Positions 1-6,207 of a stretch of DNA of 12,021 nucleotides are shown in pieces. Where the stretch lies: positions 1 through 12,021 of the forward strand of contig JAHIYT010000153.1 in NCBI GenBank assembly GCA_018814945.1, given 5' to 3'. Position 1 is the stretch's first letter. Each line of letters opens with the position of its first letter. This stretch comes from Patescibacteria group bacterium (GTDB taxonomy: Bacteria; Patescibacteriota; Gracilibacteria; UM-FILTER-43-11). Under the pieces are notes generated by a model. That model was not told the origin of the DNA and ran no database searches. It was given only the letters and a program-made list of their open reading frames with translations. Position numbers and translations under genes: made by a program.

Positions 1-1
1 A

Positions 2-151
2 CTTCGCCATGAACCAGTAGATGAAATAGTATTTGAAGATGCAGAAATTGTAAGTGAATCTGTTGCCAGTCCTGAAGGAAGAAAGATATTGGGTCAAATT
101 AGAACAGAGCTTGGTCGATTTTTTGGAAGACGGAAAAACCAAAACAACTAA
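2..151 (+). CDS. 3' end of an unidentified gene (partial)
   Basis: An open frame enters from the left edge and runs 49 codons to a TAA at 149-151. It has no start in the window, so only the C-terminus is seen. The visible part is acidic at first (EPVDEIVFEDAEIVSE) and ends in a basic tail (FFGRRKNQNN). I do not recognise the family. Codon use is AT-rich like the neighbouring backbone genes, which supports real coding. It points the same way as the dehydrogenase gene that starts about 60 nt downstream, so the two could be cotranscribed. No terminator is obvious between them. Confidence 0.6.
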   Translation, partial: LRHEPVDEIVFEDAEIVSESVASPEGRKILGQIRTELGRFFGRRKNQNN

Positions 152-212
152 GCATTTTTGATTTTAGATTTCAATAAGGATAGAATGGTTGAGGTTTTTT
201 AATAATTCTCAT

Positions 213-1163
213 ATGGAAAGAAGAATTTTAGTAACAGGAGCTGTTGGACAAATTGGCTCTGAACTTATTCCTGCGTTAAGGGCAAAACACGGAGGTGAAA
301 ATGTAATCGCGGTTGGGCATAAAAAAGAACCAACTGAGGAATTCAGGAGTTCGGGACCTTATGAAACAGCGGATACAACAGACAAAGAGGAAATAAAATC
401 TTTAATAGAAAAATACGATATTAATACGATATATCATTTGGTTGGTGTTCTTTCAGCGGTTGGTGAAAAGAAGCCTGACTTGGCATGGAGTGTAAATATG
501 GATGGGTTGAAGAATGTTTTGGATCTAGCCGTGGAATATAAAATTGATAGACTTTTTTGGCCAAGTTCAATTGCTGCTTTTGGCCCAACAACACCACTAG
601 AGAATACTCCACAAAGGACGGTGCTTGAACCTACAACCATGTATGGAGTTACAAAAGTTGCCGGAGAGCTTTTATGCCAATATTACTTTGTTAAATACGG
701 ATTGGACGTAAGAAGCTTGAGATATCCGGGTGTTATTTCGTGGAAAACTCCCCCTGGTGGTGGAACAACAGATTATGCAGTCGCTATATATTATGATGCT
801 GTTCAAAAAGGAAGTTATGATTGTTTTGTTGGTGAGGAGACGGTTTTGCCAATGATGTATATGGACGATGCGGTGCAAGCAACAATACAGTTAATGGAGG
901 CTGAACCGGAAAAAATTACTGTGAGGACTGCTTACAATCTTACGGCGGTAAGCTTTTCCGCAAAGGAATTGGCAGATAATGTTGCAAAGCATGTTGATGG
1001 ATTTACCTGCACATTTACGCCCGACGAAAGACAAAAAATTGCCAACTCATGGCCATCATCCATAGACGATTCCAAAGCGAGAGAAGATTGGGGATGGAGT
1101 CATAAGTTTGGCTTGGATGAGATAAGTGGGGATATGATTACAAATTTAACTAATAACCAGTAG
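213..1163 (+). CDS. L-threonine 3-dehydrogenase, short-chain dehydrogenase (SDR) type
   Basis: NAD-dependent oxidation of L-threonine to 2-amino-3-ketobutyrate, in the cytoplasm. The 316-residue protein is an extended-SDR/epimerase-like Rossmann enzyme. Visible motifs are TGAVGQIG near the N-terminus (residues 8-15), FWPSSIAAFGPTTP (115-128), the catalytic YxxxK pair Y144/K148 with S118/S119, the TPPGGGTTDYA substrate loop (179-189), PMMYMDDA (213-220) and SSIDDSKAREDWGW (282-295). These match the SDR-type threonine dehydrogenases known from bacteria such as Flavobacterium and from animals, not the zinc-dependent E. coli Tdh. I chose ATG 213 because MERRILVTG fits the family N-terminus. An in-frame TTG at 189 has an AAGGA 8 nt upstream and would add 8 residues. 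No kbl (2-amino-3-ketobutyrate CoA ligase) gene is visible in the window. Family assignment is confident; substrate is inferred from motif identity. Confidence 0.88.
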   Translation: MERRILVTGAVGQIGSELIPALRAKHGGENVIAVGHKKEPTEEFRSSGPYETADTTDKEEIKSLIEKYDINTIYHLVGVLSAVGEKKPDLAWSVNMDGLKNVLDLAVEYKIDRLFWPSSIAAFGPTTPLENTPQRTVLEPTTMYGVTKVAGELLCQYYFVKYGLDVRSLRYPGVISWKTPPGGGTTDYAVAIYYDAVQKGSYDCFVGEETVLPMMYMDDAVQATIQLMEAEPEKITVRTAYNLTAVSFSAKELADNVAKHVDGFTCTFTPDERQKIANSWPSSIDDSKAREDWGWSHKFGLDEISGDMITNLTNNQ

Positions 1164-1167
1164 TGGA

Positions 1168-1239
1168 GCCAATGGAGGGACCTGTTGTGGAATCCACCAT
1201 TGGCCCCTCGATTGGTCCCTCGATTGGTCCCTCAACAGG
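1168..1239. repeat. Intergenic word-repeat palindrome in the csaA leader
   Basis: Three direct 12-nt units lie at 1198-1209, 1210-1221 and 1222-1233 with consensus (c/g)ATTGG(c/t)CCCTC. On the left side, 1168-1182 carries the same words inverted (GCCAAT, then GGAGGGACC). CCTGTTG at 1181-1187 is a perfect inverted match to CAACAGG at 1233-1239. Because AGGA at 1237-1240 is the only Shine-Dalgarno candidate for csaA, one possible fold would cover it. The order of words differs between the two arms, so several alternative pairings are possible. Confidence 0.75.
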
Positions 1240-1244
1240 AAATT

Positions 1245-1580
1245 ATGAAACAAATAACTTGGAATGAATTCGAGGCTGTGGAACTAAGAACCGGAACAAT
1301 TACTGATGTTCAGGATTTTCCGGAAGCAAGAGTTTCTGCATATAAAATTACTGCGGACTTTGGTGGAGGTATTGGGGTGAAGAAATCCAGCGCGCAAATT
1401 ACGGAGATTTATAGCAAAGAGGAACTGATGGGGAAGAAAATTGTTGGAGTTGTGAATTTTCCCCCAAAACAGATCGGGCCTTTTATATCGGAATTTCTGG
1501 TCACCGGTTTTTATACGGATAAAGGGGTAGTTTTAGCTGTTCCGGATAAGGATGTGGAGAATGGGTTGAAGTTAGCCTAA
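1245..1580 (+). CDS. csaA: CsaA, tRNA-binding OB-fold protein
   Basis: A 111-residue cytoplasmic protein, the normal size of CsaA. CsaA is a dimeric OB-fold tRNA-binding protein related to the EMAPII/Trbp111 and MetRS C-terminal domain, and in Bacillus it has been given chaperone-like activity linked to secretion. Diagnostic stretches are VELRTGTI (residues 12-19), DFPEARVSAYKI, the IGVKKSSAQIT motif in the middle of the protein, and VVNFPPKQIGPFISEFLV. The start at 1245 is chosen because the frame could be extended upstream only through the 12-nt repeats (giving LVPRLVP), whereas MKQITWNEF fits family N-termini. AGGA ends 4 nt before the ATG, a rather short spacing. The gene follows the threonine dehydrogenase by 81 nt and may be cotranscribed with it. 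Its stop codon lies inside a terminator hairpin. Confidence 0.93.
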   Translation: MKQITWNEFEAVELRTGTITDVQDFPEARVSAYKITADFGGGIGVKKSSAQITEIYSKEELMGKKIVGVVNFPPKQIGPFISEFLVTGFYTDKGVVLAVPDKDVENGLKLA

Positions 1581-1623
1581 TTTCCATTATGGAAATTAGG
1601 CCCCGCTAAGCGGGGCCCTTTTT
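1576..1623 (+). terminator. Double-hairpin intrinsic terminator after csaA
   Basis: The first hairpin is CCTAATTTCC (1576-1585), loop ATTAT, GGAAATTAGG (1591-1600), a perfect 10-bp stem that includes the csaA stop codon. The second is GGCCCCGC (1599-1606), loop TAA, GCGGGGCC (1610-1617), followed by C and five T (1619-1623). The stems share the two G at 1599-1600, so they form in tandem with slight competition. The GC-rich stem plus T-run is a classic rightward terminator. It also sits downstream of the leftward gene ending at 1633, but on that strand no T-run follows. Confidence 0.9.
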
Positions 1624-1632
1624 GGAAGGGCA

Positions 1633-2232
1633 TCATAATCTGCGAACAGCTAGGAAAATCAGGGGGGTTTCTTCGGTGGAGCCACCGTCGGAGCACATCC
1701 AATCGATGTCGAAGCCGTTGTCGACGTCTTTGTAGATGATTGGAACGTACTTGTGTGTGGCGCAGGAGAGGTTTATTTCGGGGTCGTCGCAACCTTGCAC
1801 GGGGTATTCCCACTCGAATCCTAGCGCGACTATTGGCTTGGTTTCCAGAGTAGAAAACTGCTCTGCGACGTAGGGGTGGATCTCATCCGGGTACTCTATC
1901 ACTAGGGATAGAAGGTGATCTAAACTGGCGGGCTTGCGATTGTTTCTCAGATTCTTGCGCGCCTCATCGAAGGTTATGTAGCCGTAGTCCAACAGCTCCA
2001 ACCTGACCATCTTCTCGTACTGGTACTTGCTGTCCTCAAATCGATGAGAGTACAGATTGCCCAGAACCCATTCGATGGAATGTTCTTCCAACGTTGGAAC
2101 GAGCGCTCGGCCGTACGTAGTCAGGACTCTGAACTTGCCAACGACTTTGCAATGAGATCTTGTTTTTCCAACTGCCGAGAAGCAAATGGAAACCATGAGG
2201 ATTGCGAATATTGCGATGAAAATCTTTTTCAT
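1633..2232 (-). CDS. Secreted protein of unknown function, GC-richer than its surroundings
   Basis: A 199-residue protein whose N-terminus is a clear Sec signal peptide: MKK, a hydrophobic stretch IFIAIFAILMVSICFSA, then cleavage probably near residue 20-22. The mature part has four cysteines (28, 148, 157, 180), which could pair as disulfides outside the membrane, and several aromatic-rich segments (GFEWEYPVQG, DNGFDIDWMC). I recognise no domain. The start is fixed by a strong Shine-Dalgarno AAGGAGGGAG (2236-2245, reverse strand), with GGAGG 6 nt before the ATG. Two counted 60-nt lines in the gene give 53% and 55% GC, against about 37% in backbone genes, and it ends in TGA. These features suggest a transferred gene. 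It faces csaA convergently across the double-hairpin terminator. Confidence 0.78.
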   Translation of the reverse strand: MKKIFIAIFAILMVSICFSAVGKTRSHCKVVGKFRVLTTYGRALVPTLEEHSIEWVLGNLYSHRFEDSKYQYEKMVRLELLDYGYITFDEARKNLRNNRKPASLDHLLSLVIEYPDEIHPYVAEQFSTLETKPIVALGFEWEYPVQGCDDPEINLSCATHKYVPIIYKDVDNGFDIDWMCSDGGSTEETPLIFLAVRRL

Positions 2233-2235
2233 TTT

Positions 2236-2245
2236 CTCCCTCCTT
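2236..2245 (-). promoter_or_regulatory. Strong Shine-Dalgarno site of the secreted-protein gene
   Basis: The reverse strand reads AAGGAGGGAG immediately upstream of the ATG at 2232, with six nucleotides between GGAGG and the start codon. It is much stronger than anything in front of the AT-rich genes of this window. Confidence 0.85.
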
Positions 2246-2374
2246 GGAGTTTTGTTGCTGATGCAAATGATGTGAATGAGCTACTTAACCACCCCTCCTT
2301 CGCATAAAGCTACGATAGGGAGTTAAATAGAGGTCAAATTTTAAGCTTATGGAGATTTAAAGTCAATTACACTA

Positions 2375-2403
2375 TTGCTTTTTTGGCTTAGATATGGTAA
2401 AAT
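2375..2403 (+). promoter_or_regulatory. Sigma-70-type promoter for the duplicated-domain gene
   Basis: TTGCTT (2375-2380), a 17-bp spacer, then TAAAAT (2398-2403) preceded by TG at 2395-2396, an extended -10. Transcription would start near 2410, leaving a leader of about 20 nt before the ATG at 2433. The leader is A-rich and has no Shine-Dalgarno. The rest of the gap (2246-2374) shows no further structure that I can name; it should also hold the promoter of the leftward secreted-protein gene, which I could not identify convincingly. Confidence 0.65.
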
Positions 2404-2432
2404 ATAGAGATTAATTAATAAAAAAAATCAAA

Positions 2433-3380
2433 ATGTCATTTTTAGATAAAATTAAAGGTTGGTTTGGCGGAAAGGGCAAGGAATCTCAAGCTGGAACAAC
2501 TGAATCTGCTTTCCAGCAACAAAGAAAAGAGTTTAGTGAAGTTTTTTCAGATCAAAAGGGCACTTATGAGGAAAAAACTATTGCTACCCGCGAGGAAATT
2601 CAGGCTAAACAAGCACGCAAGGAAGTAGAAGAAACTCTTTTAGAAACTCCAGTACCTGAAAGTCTTCAGCATGAAGTAACAATGCCAGAAATTAAACCAA
2701 AAGCTGTACCAAAATTTAAAATGACAAAAGAACTGGTACAAGAATATTTAAGTAAATCTAATGATCCTTTGGGGCGTTATATATTGAATAATACTGATGC
2801 TAAAGTGGTGGATAAGGATTATATGGCACGCATAAAACATGAATTACTTGAAAGACCCGAATTACTTGAACAAAAAACTGGTAGATTTTACTGTCCTCCG
2901 CTTGAGGATTACCTAAGAGTAATGGGTTATTCATACGTACCAGAGAAAGATAGTAAGTATAGCGAAATTGATTATCTTGTAGAACGGATACTAAGTAATG
3001 TAGCGCATGATATAGAATGGTCTGGTAAAGTTGAAGAAATACAAAAAGAAGTTGTTAATGAATATATGGATAGAGAAGAGGATCCTTTTGGCAAGAACAT
3101 GAAAGAAGTTCTTGGTGTTGAGAATTTTGATGAAAACCGCAAAAGAGTTGTTTACTTTGCGATTAAAGAAAATCCAGTAACAATTGAACATGAAACATGT
3201 TTTGAATTGGAGGATTATATAAGAGCTATGGGGAAAACAAATGAAGAAGCGATTAGGCTTTCCAGAGAAATTCTAAGAAGAGCCTATATTGATATTAGTG
3301 CAGGAAAAGAAGCAAAAGAAGAAATTGCAGCAACTGGTACAGAAGGTATGACACAAAAAGCTGTTAAAATAGCGTCTTAA
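2433..3380 (+). CDS. Unknown protein with two tandem copies of a novel-looking ~95-residue domain
   Basis: A 315-residue, highly charged, soluble protein with no signal peptide. It opens with an amphipathic/basic segment (MSFLDKIKGWFGGKGK), followed by a low-complexity, probably coiled or disordered stretch to about residue 95. Residues ~98-195 and ~202-290 are diverged copies of one domain. Each has a Tyr-Met/Leu start, a DPxG motif (D111-G114 and D217-G220), an E-x-P turn, and the block LEDYxRxMG (157-165 and 259-267), then a long helix. Spacing between the motifs is conserved to within four residues. I do not recognise the domain; it is probably all-helical. The gene has its own promoter and terminator, so it is monocistronic. 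No Shine-Dalgarno precedes the ATG, only an A-rich leader. Confidence 0.85.
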   Translation: MSFLDKIKGWFGGKGKESQAGTTESAFQQQRKEFSEVFSDQKGTYEEKTIATREEIQAKQARKEVEETLLETPVPESLQHEVTMPEIKPKAVPKFKMTKELVQEYLSKSNDPLGRYILNNTDAKVVDKDYMARIKHELLERPELLEQKTGRFYCPPLEDYLRVMGYSYVPEKDSKYSEIDYLVERILSNVAHDIEWSGKVEEIQKEVVNEYMDREEDPFGKNMKEVLGVENFDENRKRVVYFAIKENPVTIEHETCFELEDYIRAMGKTNEEAIRLSREILRRAYIDISAGKEAKEEIAATGTEGMTQKAVKIAS

Positions 3381-3397
3381 AAACGTAAATATTTTCG

Positions 3398-3428
3398 AAG
3401 GCGAATTGGTTTTAGCTGATTCGCTTTT
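3398..3428 (+). terminator. Intrinsic terminator after the duplicated-domain gene
   Basis: AAGGCGAAT (3398-3406) pairs with ATTCGCTTT (3419-3427) with one G-T pair. Wobble pairs extend the stem inward toward the loop TTTTAG, and a T-run (3425-3428) follows. It lies 18 nt after the TAA of the upstream gene. Confidence 0.72.
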
Positions 3429-3435
3429 AGTCTTA

Positions 3436-3465
3436 TTGACTTTAAGGATAATAAAAGTGTAGTAT
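3436..3465 (+). promoter_or_regulatory. Probable promoter for the 66-residue protein gene
   Basis: TTGACT (3436-3441), an 18-bp spacer, then TAGTAT (3460-3465). Transcription would begin near 3472, about 60 nt before the ATG at 3535. The position directly after a terminator supports it. Confidence 0.5.
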
Positions 3466-3534
3466 TTTGTTTGGTGAAAGTAATTTTTGATCAAATGGTC
3501 CCGCTGAGCTGGATCGTAACTAGCTAAAACAAAA

Positions 3535-3735
3535 ATGAAAAGAGGCCCCTCACAATCACTGGATGATAGTCAACGCCCTGCAATAGAAACTGTGGATGGT
3601 TTTGGGTTTGTTGAAGTTGCAAGGGAAGCAGTAAGAAAAATTAGAGGCACTGAGCTGACAAGAGAAGCGGAATTGGAATTACTTATTAGCGCAGGTAGAA
3701 ATGGTGGTGGTTTTCAGTTAATTGAAGCAGATTAA
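3535..3735 (+). CDS. Small hypothetical protein (66 residues)
   Basis: A short soluble protein without signal peptide or membrane segment, and I do not recognise it. The middle (FVEVAREAVRKIRGTELTREAELELLISAGRNGGG) looks like two helices joined by a short turn, followed by a glycine-rich loop and a short C-terminal strand (FQLIEAD). This could be a small adaptor or a DNA- or protein-binding unit, but nothing specific supports a role. The case for coding is an uninterrupted frame with protein-like amphipathic helices, a promoter candidate upstream at suitable distance, and the next gene's promoter beginning only 4 nt after its stop codon. No Shine-Dalgarno is present (AAAACAAAAATG), as for most genes here. 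Confidence 0.6.
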   Translation: MKRGPSQSLDDSQRPAIETVDGFGFVEVAREAVRKIRGTELTREAELELLISAGRNGGGFQLIEAD

Positions 3736-3739
3736 ATAT

Positions 3740-3767
3740 TTGACAAATTCTGTTAACGGTGTACAAT
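3740..3767 (+). promoter_or_regulatory. Strong sigma-70-type promoter for the secreted CARDB-like gene
   Basis: Consensus TTGACA (3740-3745), a 16-bp spacer and TACAAT (3762-3767). Transcription would start near 3774, giving a leader of about 25 nt before the ATG at 3799. It is one of the best matches to the consensus in the window and separates this gene from the small gene upstream. Confidence 0.75.
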
Positions 3768-3798
3768 TTATCCCCTATATCGATAATATATTTTAATT

Positions 3799-4509
3799 AT
3801 GTCTAAAATTACTCAATTTATAGCAATGTTTTTGATTGGAGTTATGCTAATGCCAGTTGCATTTGCAAAAAGTGAAGAGCCTATTTACATAGATGGTGCA
3901 AAAGCATACACGGAACCAGCTAATCAGGGTGTTGTTGCTAAGGTTACTGTTTGTAATTCTAACAGCAATCGTATTAAATTCACCCTTAAAGCAAAAAATC
4001 TTACTATAAACGACACCTATAAGAGGAGACTAACTCTTGTGGACAATGGTTGTGAAGTAATCGAAATAGATTTTACTAACAGTTTTTCAGACCTTACTCA
4101 AGCTGGAGATAAAATAGAATTTTCTATAACAAATATTAAAGATTCAGATATAGACGAAGATTATGATGAGCCAAATCCTACTACTGTAACTGTTGAAGAA
4201 CAAGATCCTGAAAGCCCACCATGTGGTGATAAAAGTGGTGATGATGATGAATATGATCTTTGTGTGGGTGATTTTCTTACCCATAATGATACAAAAGTAA
4301 GAATAAAACTTATTGGTTACAAAAATAGCCACAGAAGTAACTATGTTGATCTTCTTGTTTCAAATATTAGGTGGGGTGGCTCAGAAACAGTAAGAGTATA
4401 TTCTGACAGAACGACTGAAGTTACCTCAAGAAGTAATTCAAAATTGAAAATTACCAATTACGGCAGATCTCATAGTGGTCATTATCTTATTCAGTTACAA
4501 GGCAACTAA
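3799..4509 (+). CDS. Secreted two-domain beta protein, CARDB-like N-terminal domain
   Basis: A 236-residue exported protein. Residues 1-23 form a Sec signal peptide with a likely AFA cleavage site at 21-23. Residues ~45-132 look like a CARDB/Ig-type beta sandwich: alternating hydrophobic strands (VVAKVTVCN, RIKFTLKAKN), a central LTLVDNGCEVIEIDF strand pair, LTQAGDKIEFSIT, and an acidic DxDIDEDYDEPNPT segment resembling the acidic, N-rich end of CARDB domains. An acidic linker (~134-153, GDKSGDDDEYD) that may bind Ca2+ leads to a second beta domain (154-236) beginning CVGDFLTHNDTKVRIKLIGY. Cysteines 52, 85, 142 and 155 could form two disulfides. Domain assignment is by pattern only; a surface or adhesion role is inferred. 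The gene overlaps the convergent tyrA-pheA gene by 4 nt. Confidence 0.8.
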   Translation: MSKITQFIAMFLIGVMLMPVAFAKSEEPIYIDGAKAYTEPANQGVVAKVTVCNSNSNRIKFTLKAKNLTINDTYKRRLTLVDNGCEVIEIDFTNSFSDLTQAGDKIEFSITNIKDSDIDEDYDEPNPTTVTVEEQDPESPPCGDKSGDDDEYDLCVGDFLTHNDTKVRIKLIGYKNSHRSNYVDLLVSNIRWGGSETVRVYSDRTTEVTSRSNSKLKITNYGRSHSGHYLIQLQGN

Positions 4510-6188
4510 TAAGAACCCAAAACTTTTAGTTTTTCAACTTTGCCCTTAACTTTGTTAAGGGCTTTTTGAATGTTGGAATTTTGTAAGCCTCCTTCAAAGT
4601 CTATGTAGAAAACGTAATCTCCATGAACTTTTGGGTTTGGTCGTGACTCGATTTTGGTTAAATTTATTTTGAAGTCCGAGAAATTCTGAAGTACAGAAAA
4701 AAGTGAACCTGGTGCATCTTTTTTAAAGGTAAAAGCTATTGAGGTTTTTTTGCCATTAGATTTTTGGTCTTTTGTTTTTGAACTTTTTCGAATTACTGCA
4801 AAATAAGTTCTATTATTTTCATTGTCCTGAATAGACTTTTTAATTATTTTTAGTCCGTATTTTTTTACGACGGTTTCTGATCCAATTGAAACCACATAAG
4901 GATCTTGCTCCTTTAACACTCGCGAAAGTGCCGCGGCTGTACTTGCTACCGGCAGGCAAACTGCATTGGGCAGATTCTTTTTAATAAATTGCCTGCTTTG
5001 TAGGAATGGCTGTGGATGGGAATAGACTGTTTTTATATCTTTCAAATTGATACTTCTGATGCCGATTAATGCAAGATGAATTGGAAGTGATGTCATTTGC
5101 TCTATCCATACATCTTCCTCAAAGAGCTCATCTAATGCTTCGCGTACAGAACCTGTAAGACTATTTTCGATTGGGACAAATCCATATTTAATTTTTCCGT
5201 CTCTGACTAGTGCAAATATTTCGTTGATGGAAGATGTGTACCAAATTCTTGCTTTTGGTTTAAATTTTCTTGCCGCAATATCTGAATATGTATCCCTTGG
5301 TCCAAGAACTGCTAAATCATATTTTTTAACTAAATCTTTTGGTGGTTCGGCGGATGGCATACCTGAACCAAGCATTTCCTTTATAAGTCTATCACTTTCT
5401 ATCATCGCCTGCTCTGTAAAAGATCCTAAATACTTGCTGGCGGAATTAAAATATTTAACAAAGCTTTTATTATCTTTTTTTGTGACTATCTCCGTAAGCT
5501 TTTTACAGCTTTCAATAAAATCCTGCATCACTTTTTTACTGAGCGGATTGTCTATCTGGATATTGGCATAAAGATTTGGGTCCTGATTTAAAATACGCCC
5601 CATCATGTCTAATTCTAAGCGATATACAGGGCTTTGATATGTGACCATTTCTTTGATTGGAATGCCTGATTTACGGAGCGTATCCGCGAGTGCGATATCA
5701 GAAAAATGCGTAAGCGCCTGAACATATGACATTAGAGTATCGTGTTTTTTGGTAGTAAGAGTTTTAACAATTACTTTGTTTTTTTCGAATAGATTCTTTA
5801 GCCAATCGAACCATTTAGAACCTTTCCCTGGGCACATAATTACAAGTTGCCCCTGAATTGGATTACTTGGTCCAAATAGCGGGTGACAGCCAAGATGGGA
5901 GGCTTTTGTGGCCTTCATAGCTTTCATTGGAAATTCTTTTAAAGAAGTTAAATCCATTAACAATCCCGACTTCTTGATAAGTGGAGCAATTTCTTTAATA
6001 ACTTTCTCAGTTTTATCTATTGGAACTGAGATAATTACTACGTCTGCCTTTTTGGCCAGTTGCTTGTTTGTGAGAGAAGTTTTTTTGTCACTGATAATTA
6101 CCTCGTATCCATTACTCTCAAAAAAATCGGCAAAGTATTTGCCCATTGCACCACGACCACCTATGATTCCAATGACTTTATTGCTCAT
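4506..6188 (-). CDS. Fused prephenate dehydrogenase / prephenate dehydratase with ACT domain
   Basis: One 560-residue protein joining the two enzymes that split prephenate toward tyrosine (4-hydroxyphenylpyruvate) and phenylalanine (phenylpyruvate). Residues 1-275 are TyrA: GGRGAMG (10-16), D34 favouring NAD over NADP, HPLFGPS (H102), MSYVQALTHF (153-162) and SPVYRLELDMMGRILNQDPNLYANI-type block (187-211, like E. coli T-protein). Residues ~290-465 are the PheA dehydratase: VLGPRDTYSDIAA (294-306), VPIENS (338-343), SHPQPFLQ (390-397), NNRTYF (458-463). Residues ~482-558 are a regulatory ACT domain with ESRP (514-517), suggesting phenylalanine feedback. There is no chorismate mutase domain. 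Oddities: GPxGTYS has D299 instead of Gly, and TRF reads TYF. ATG 6188 gives the family-like N-terminus MSNKVIGIIGG; an upstream in-frame ATG at 6206 abuts the intergenic palindrome. Neither has a Shine-Dalgarno. Confidence 0.93.
   Translation of the reverse strand: MSNKVIGIIGGRGAMGKYFADFFESNGYEVIISDKKTSLTNKQLAKKADVVIISVPIDKTEKVIKEIAPLIKKSGLLMDLTSLKEFPMKAMKATKASHLGCHPLFGPSNPIQGQLVIMCPGKGSKWFDWLKNLFEKNKVIVKTLTTKKHDTLMSYVQALTHFSDIALADTLRKSGIPIKEMVTYQSPVYRLELDMMGRILNQDPNLYANIQIDNPLSKKVMQDFIESCKKLTEIVTKKDNKSFVKYFNSASKYLGSFTEQAMIESDRLIKEMLGSGMPSAEPPKDLVKKYDLAVLGPRDTYSDIAARKFKPKARIWYTSSINEIFALVRDGKIKYGFVPIENSLTGSVREALDELFEEDVWIEQMTSLPIHLALIGIRSINLKDIKTVYSHPQPFLQSRQFIKKNLPNAVCLPVASTAAALSRVLKEQDPYVVSIGSETVVKKYGLKIIKKSIQDNENNRTYFAVIRKSSKTKDQKSNGKKTSIAFTFKKDAPGSLFSVLQNFSDFKINLTKIESRPNPKVHGDYVFYIDFEGGLQNSNIQKALNKVKGKVEKLKVLGSY
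4542..4567 (+). terminator. Intrinsic terminator embedded in the convergent tyrA-pheA gene
   Basis: GCCCTTAAC (4542-4550), loop TTT, GTTAAGGGC (4554-4562), then TTTTT (4563-4567). This is a perfect 9-bp stem plus T-run, oriented to stop rightward transcription of the secreted gene ending at 4509. On the opposite strand the same bases are codons for the KALNKVKGK segment of the ACT domain (about residues 542-550), so one stretch serves both as terminator and coding sequence. Confidence 0.85.
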
Positions 6189-6207
6189 GGTGAAGTAACG
6201 ATACATT

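Noticed and set aside
1168-1239. Insertion-sequence or MITE ends
   Set aside because: There are no target-site duplications or transposase, and the repeat words are unique to this gap.
2044-2307. Rightward 87-codon frame across the start of the secreted-protein gene
   Set aside because: It is antisense to a gene with a signal peptide and strong Shine-Dalgarno, has no ribosome site of its own, and its sequence has no protein-like features.
5224-5571. Rightward hydrophobic frame (115 codons) inside tyrA-pheA
   Set aside because: It is antisense to well-conserved TyrA/PheA coding sequence; its hydrophobicity is the usual mirror of Lys/Glu-rich helices on the other strand.
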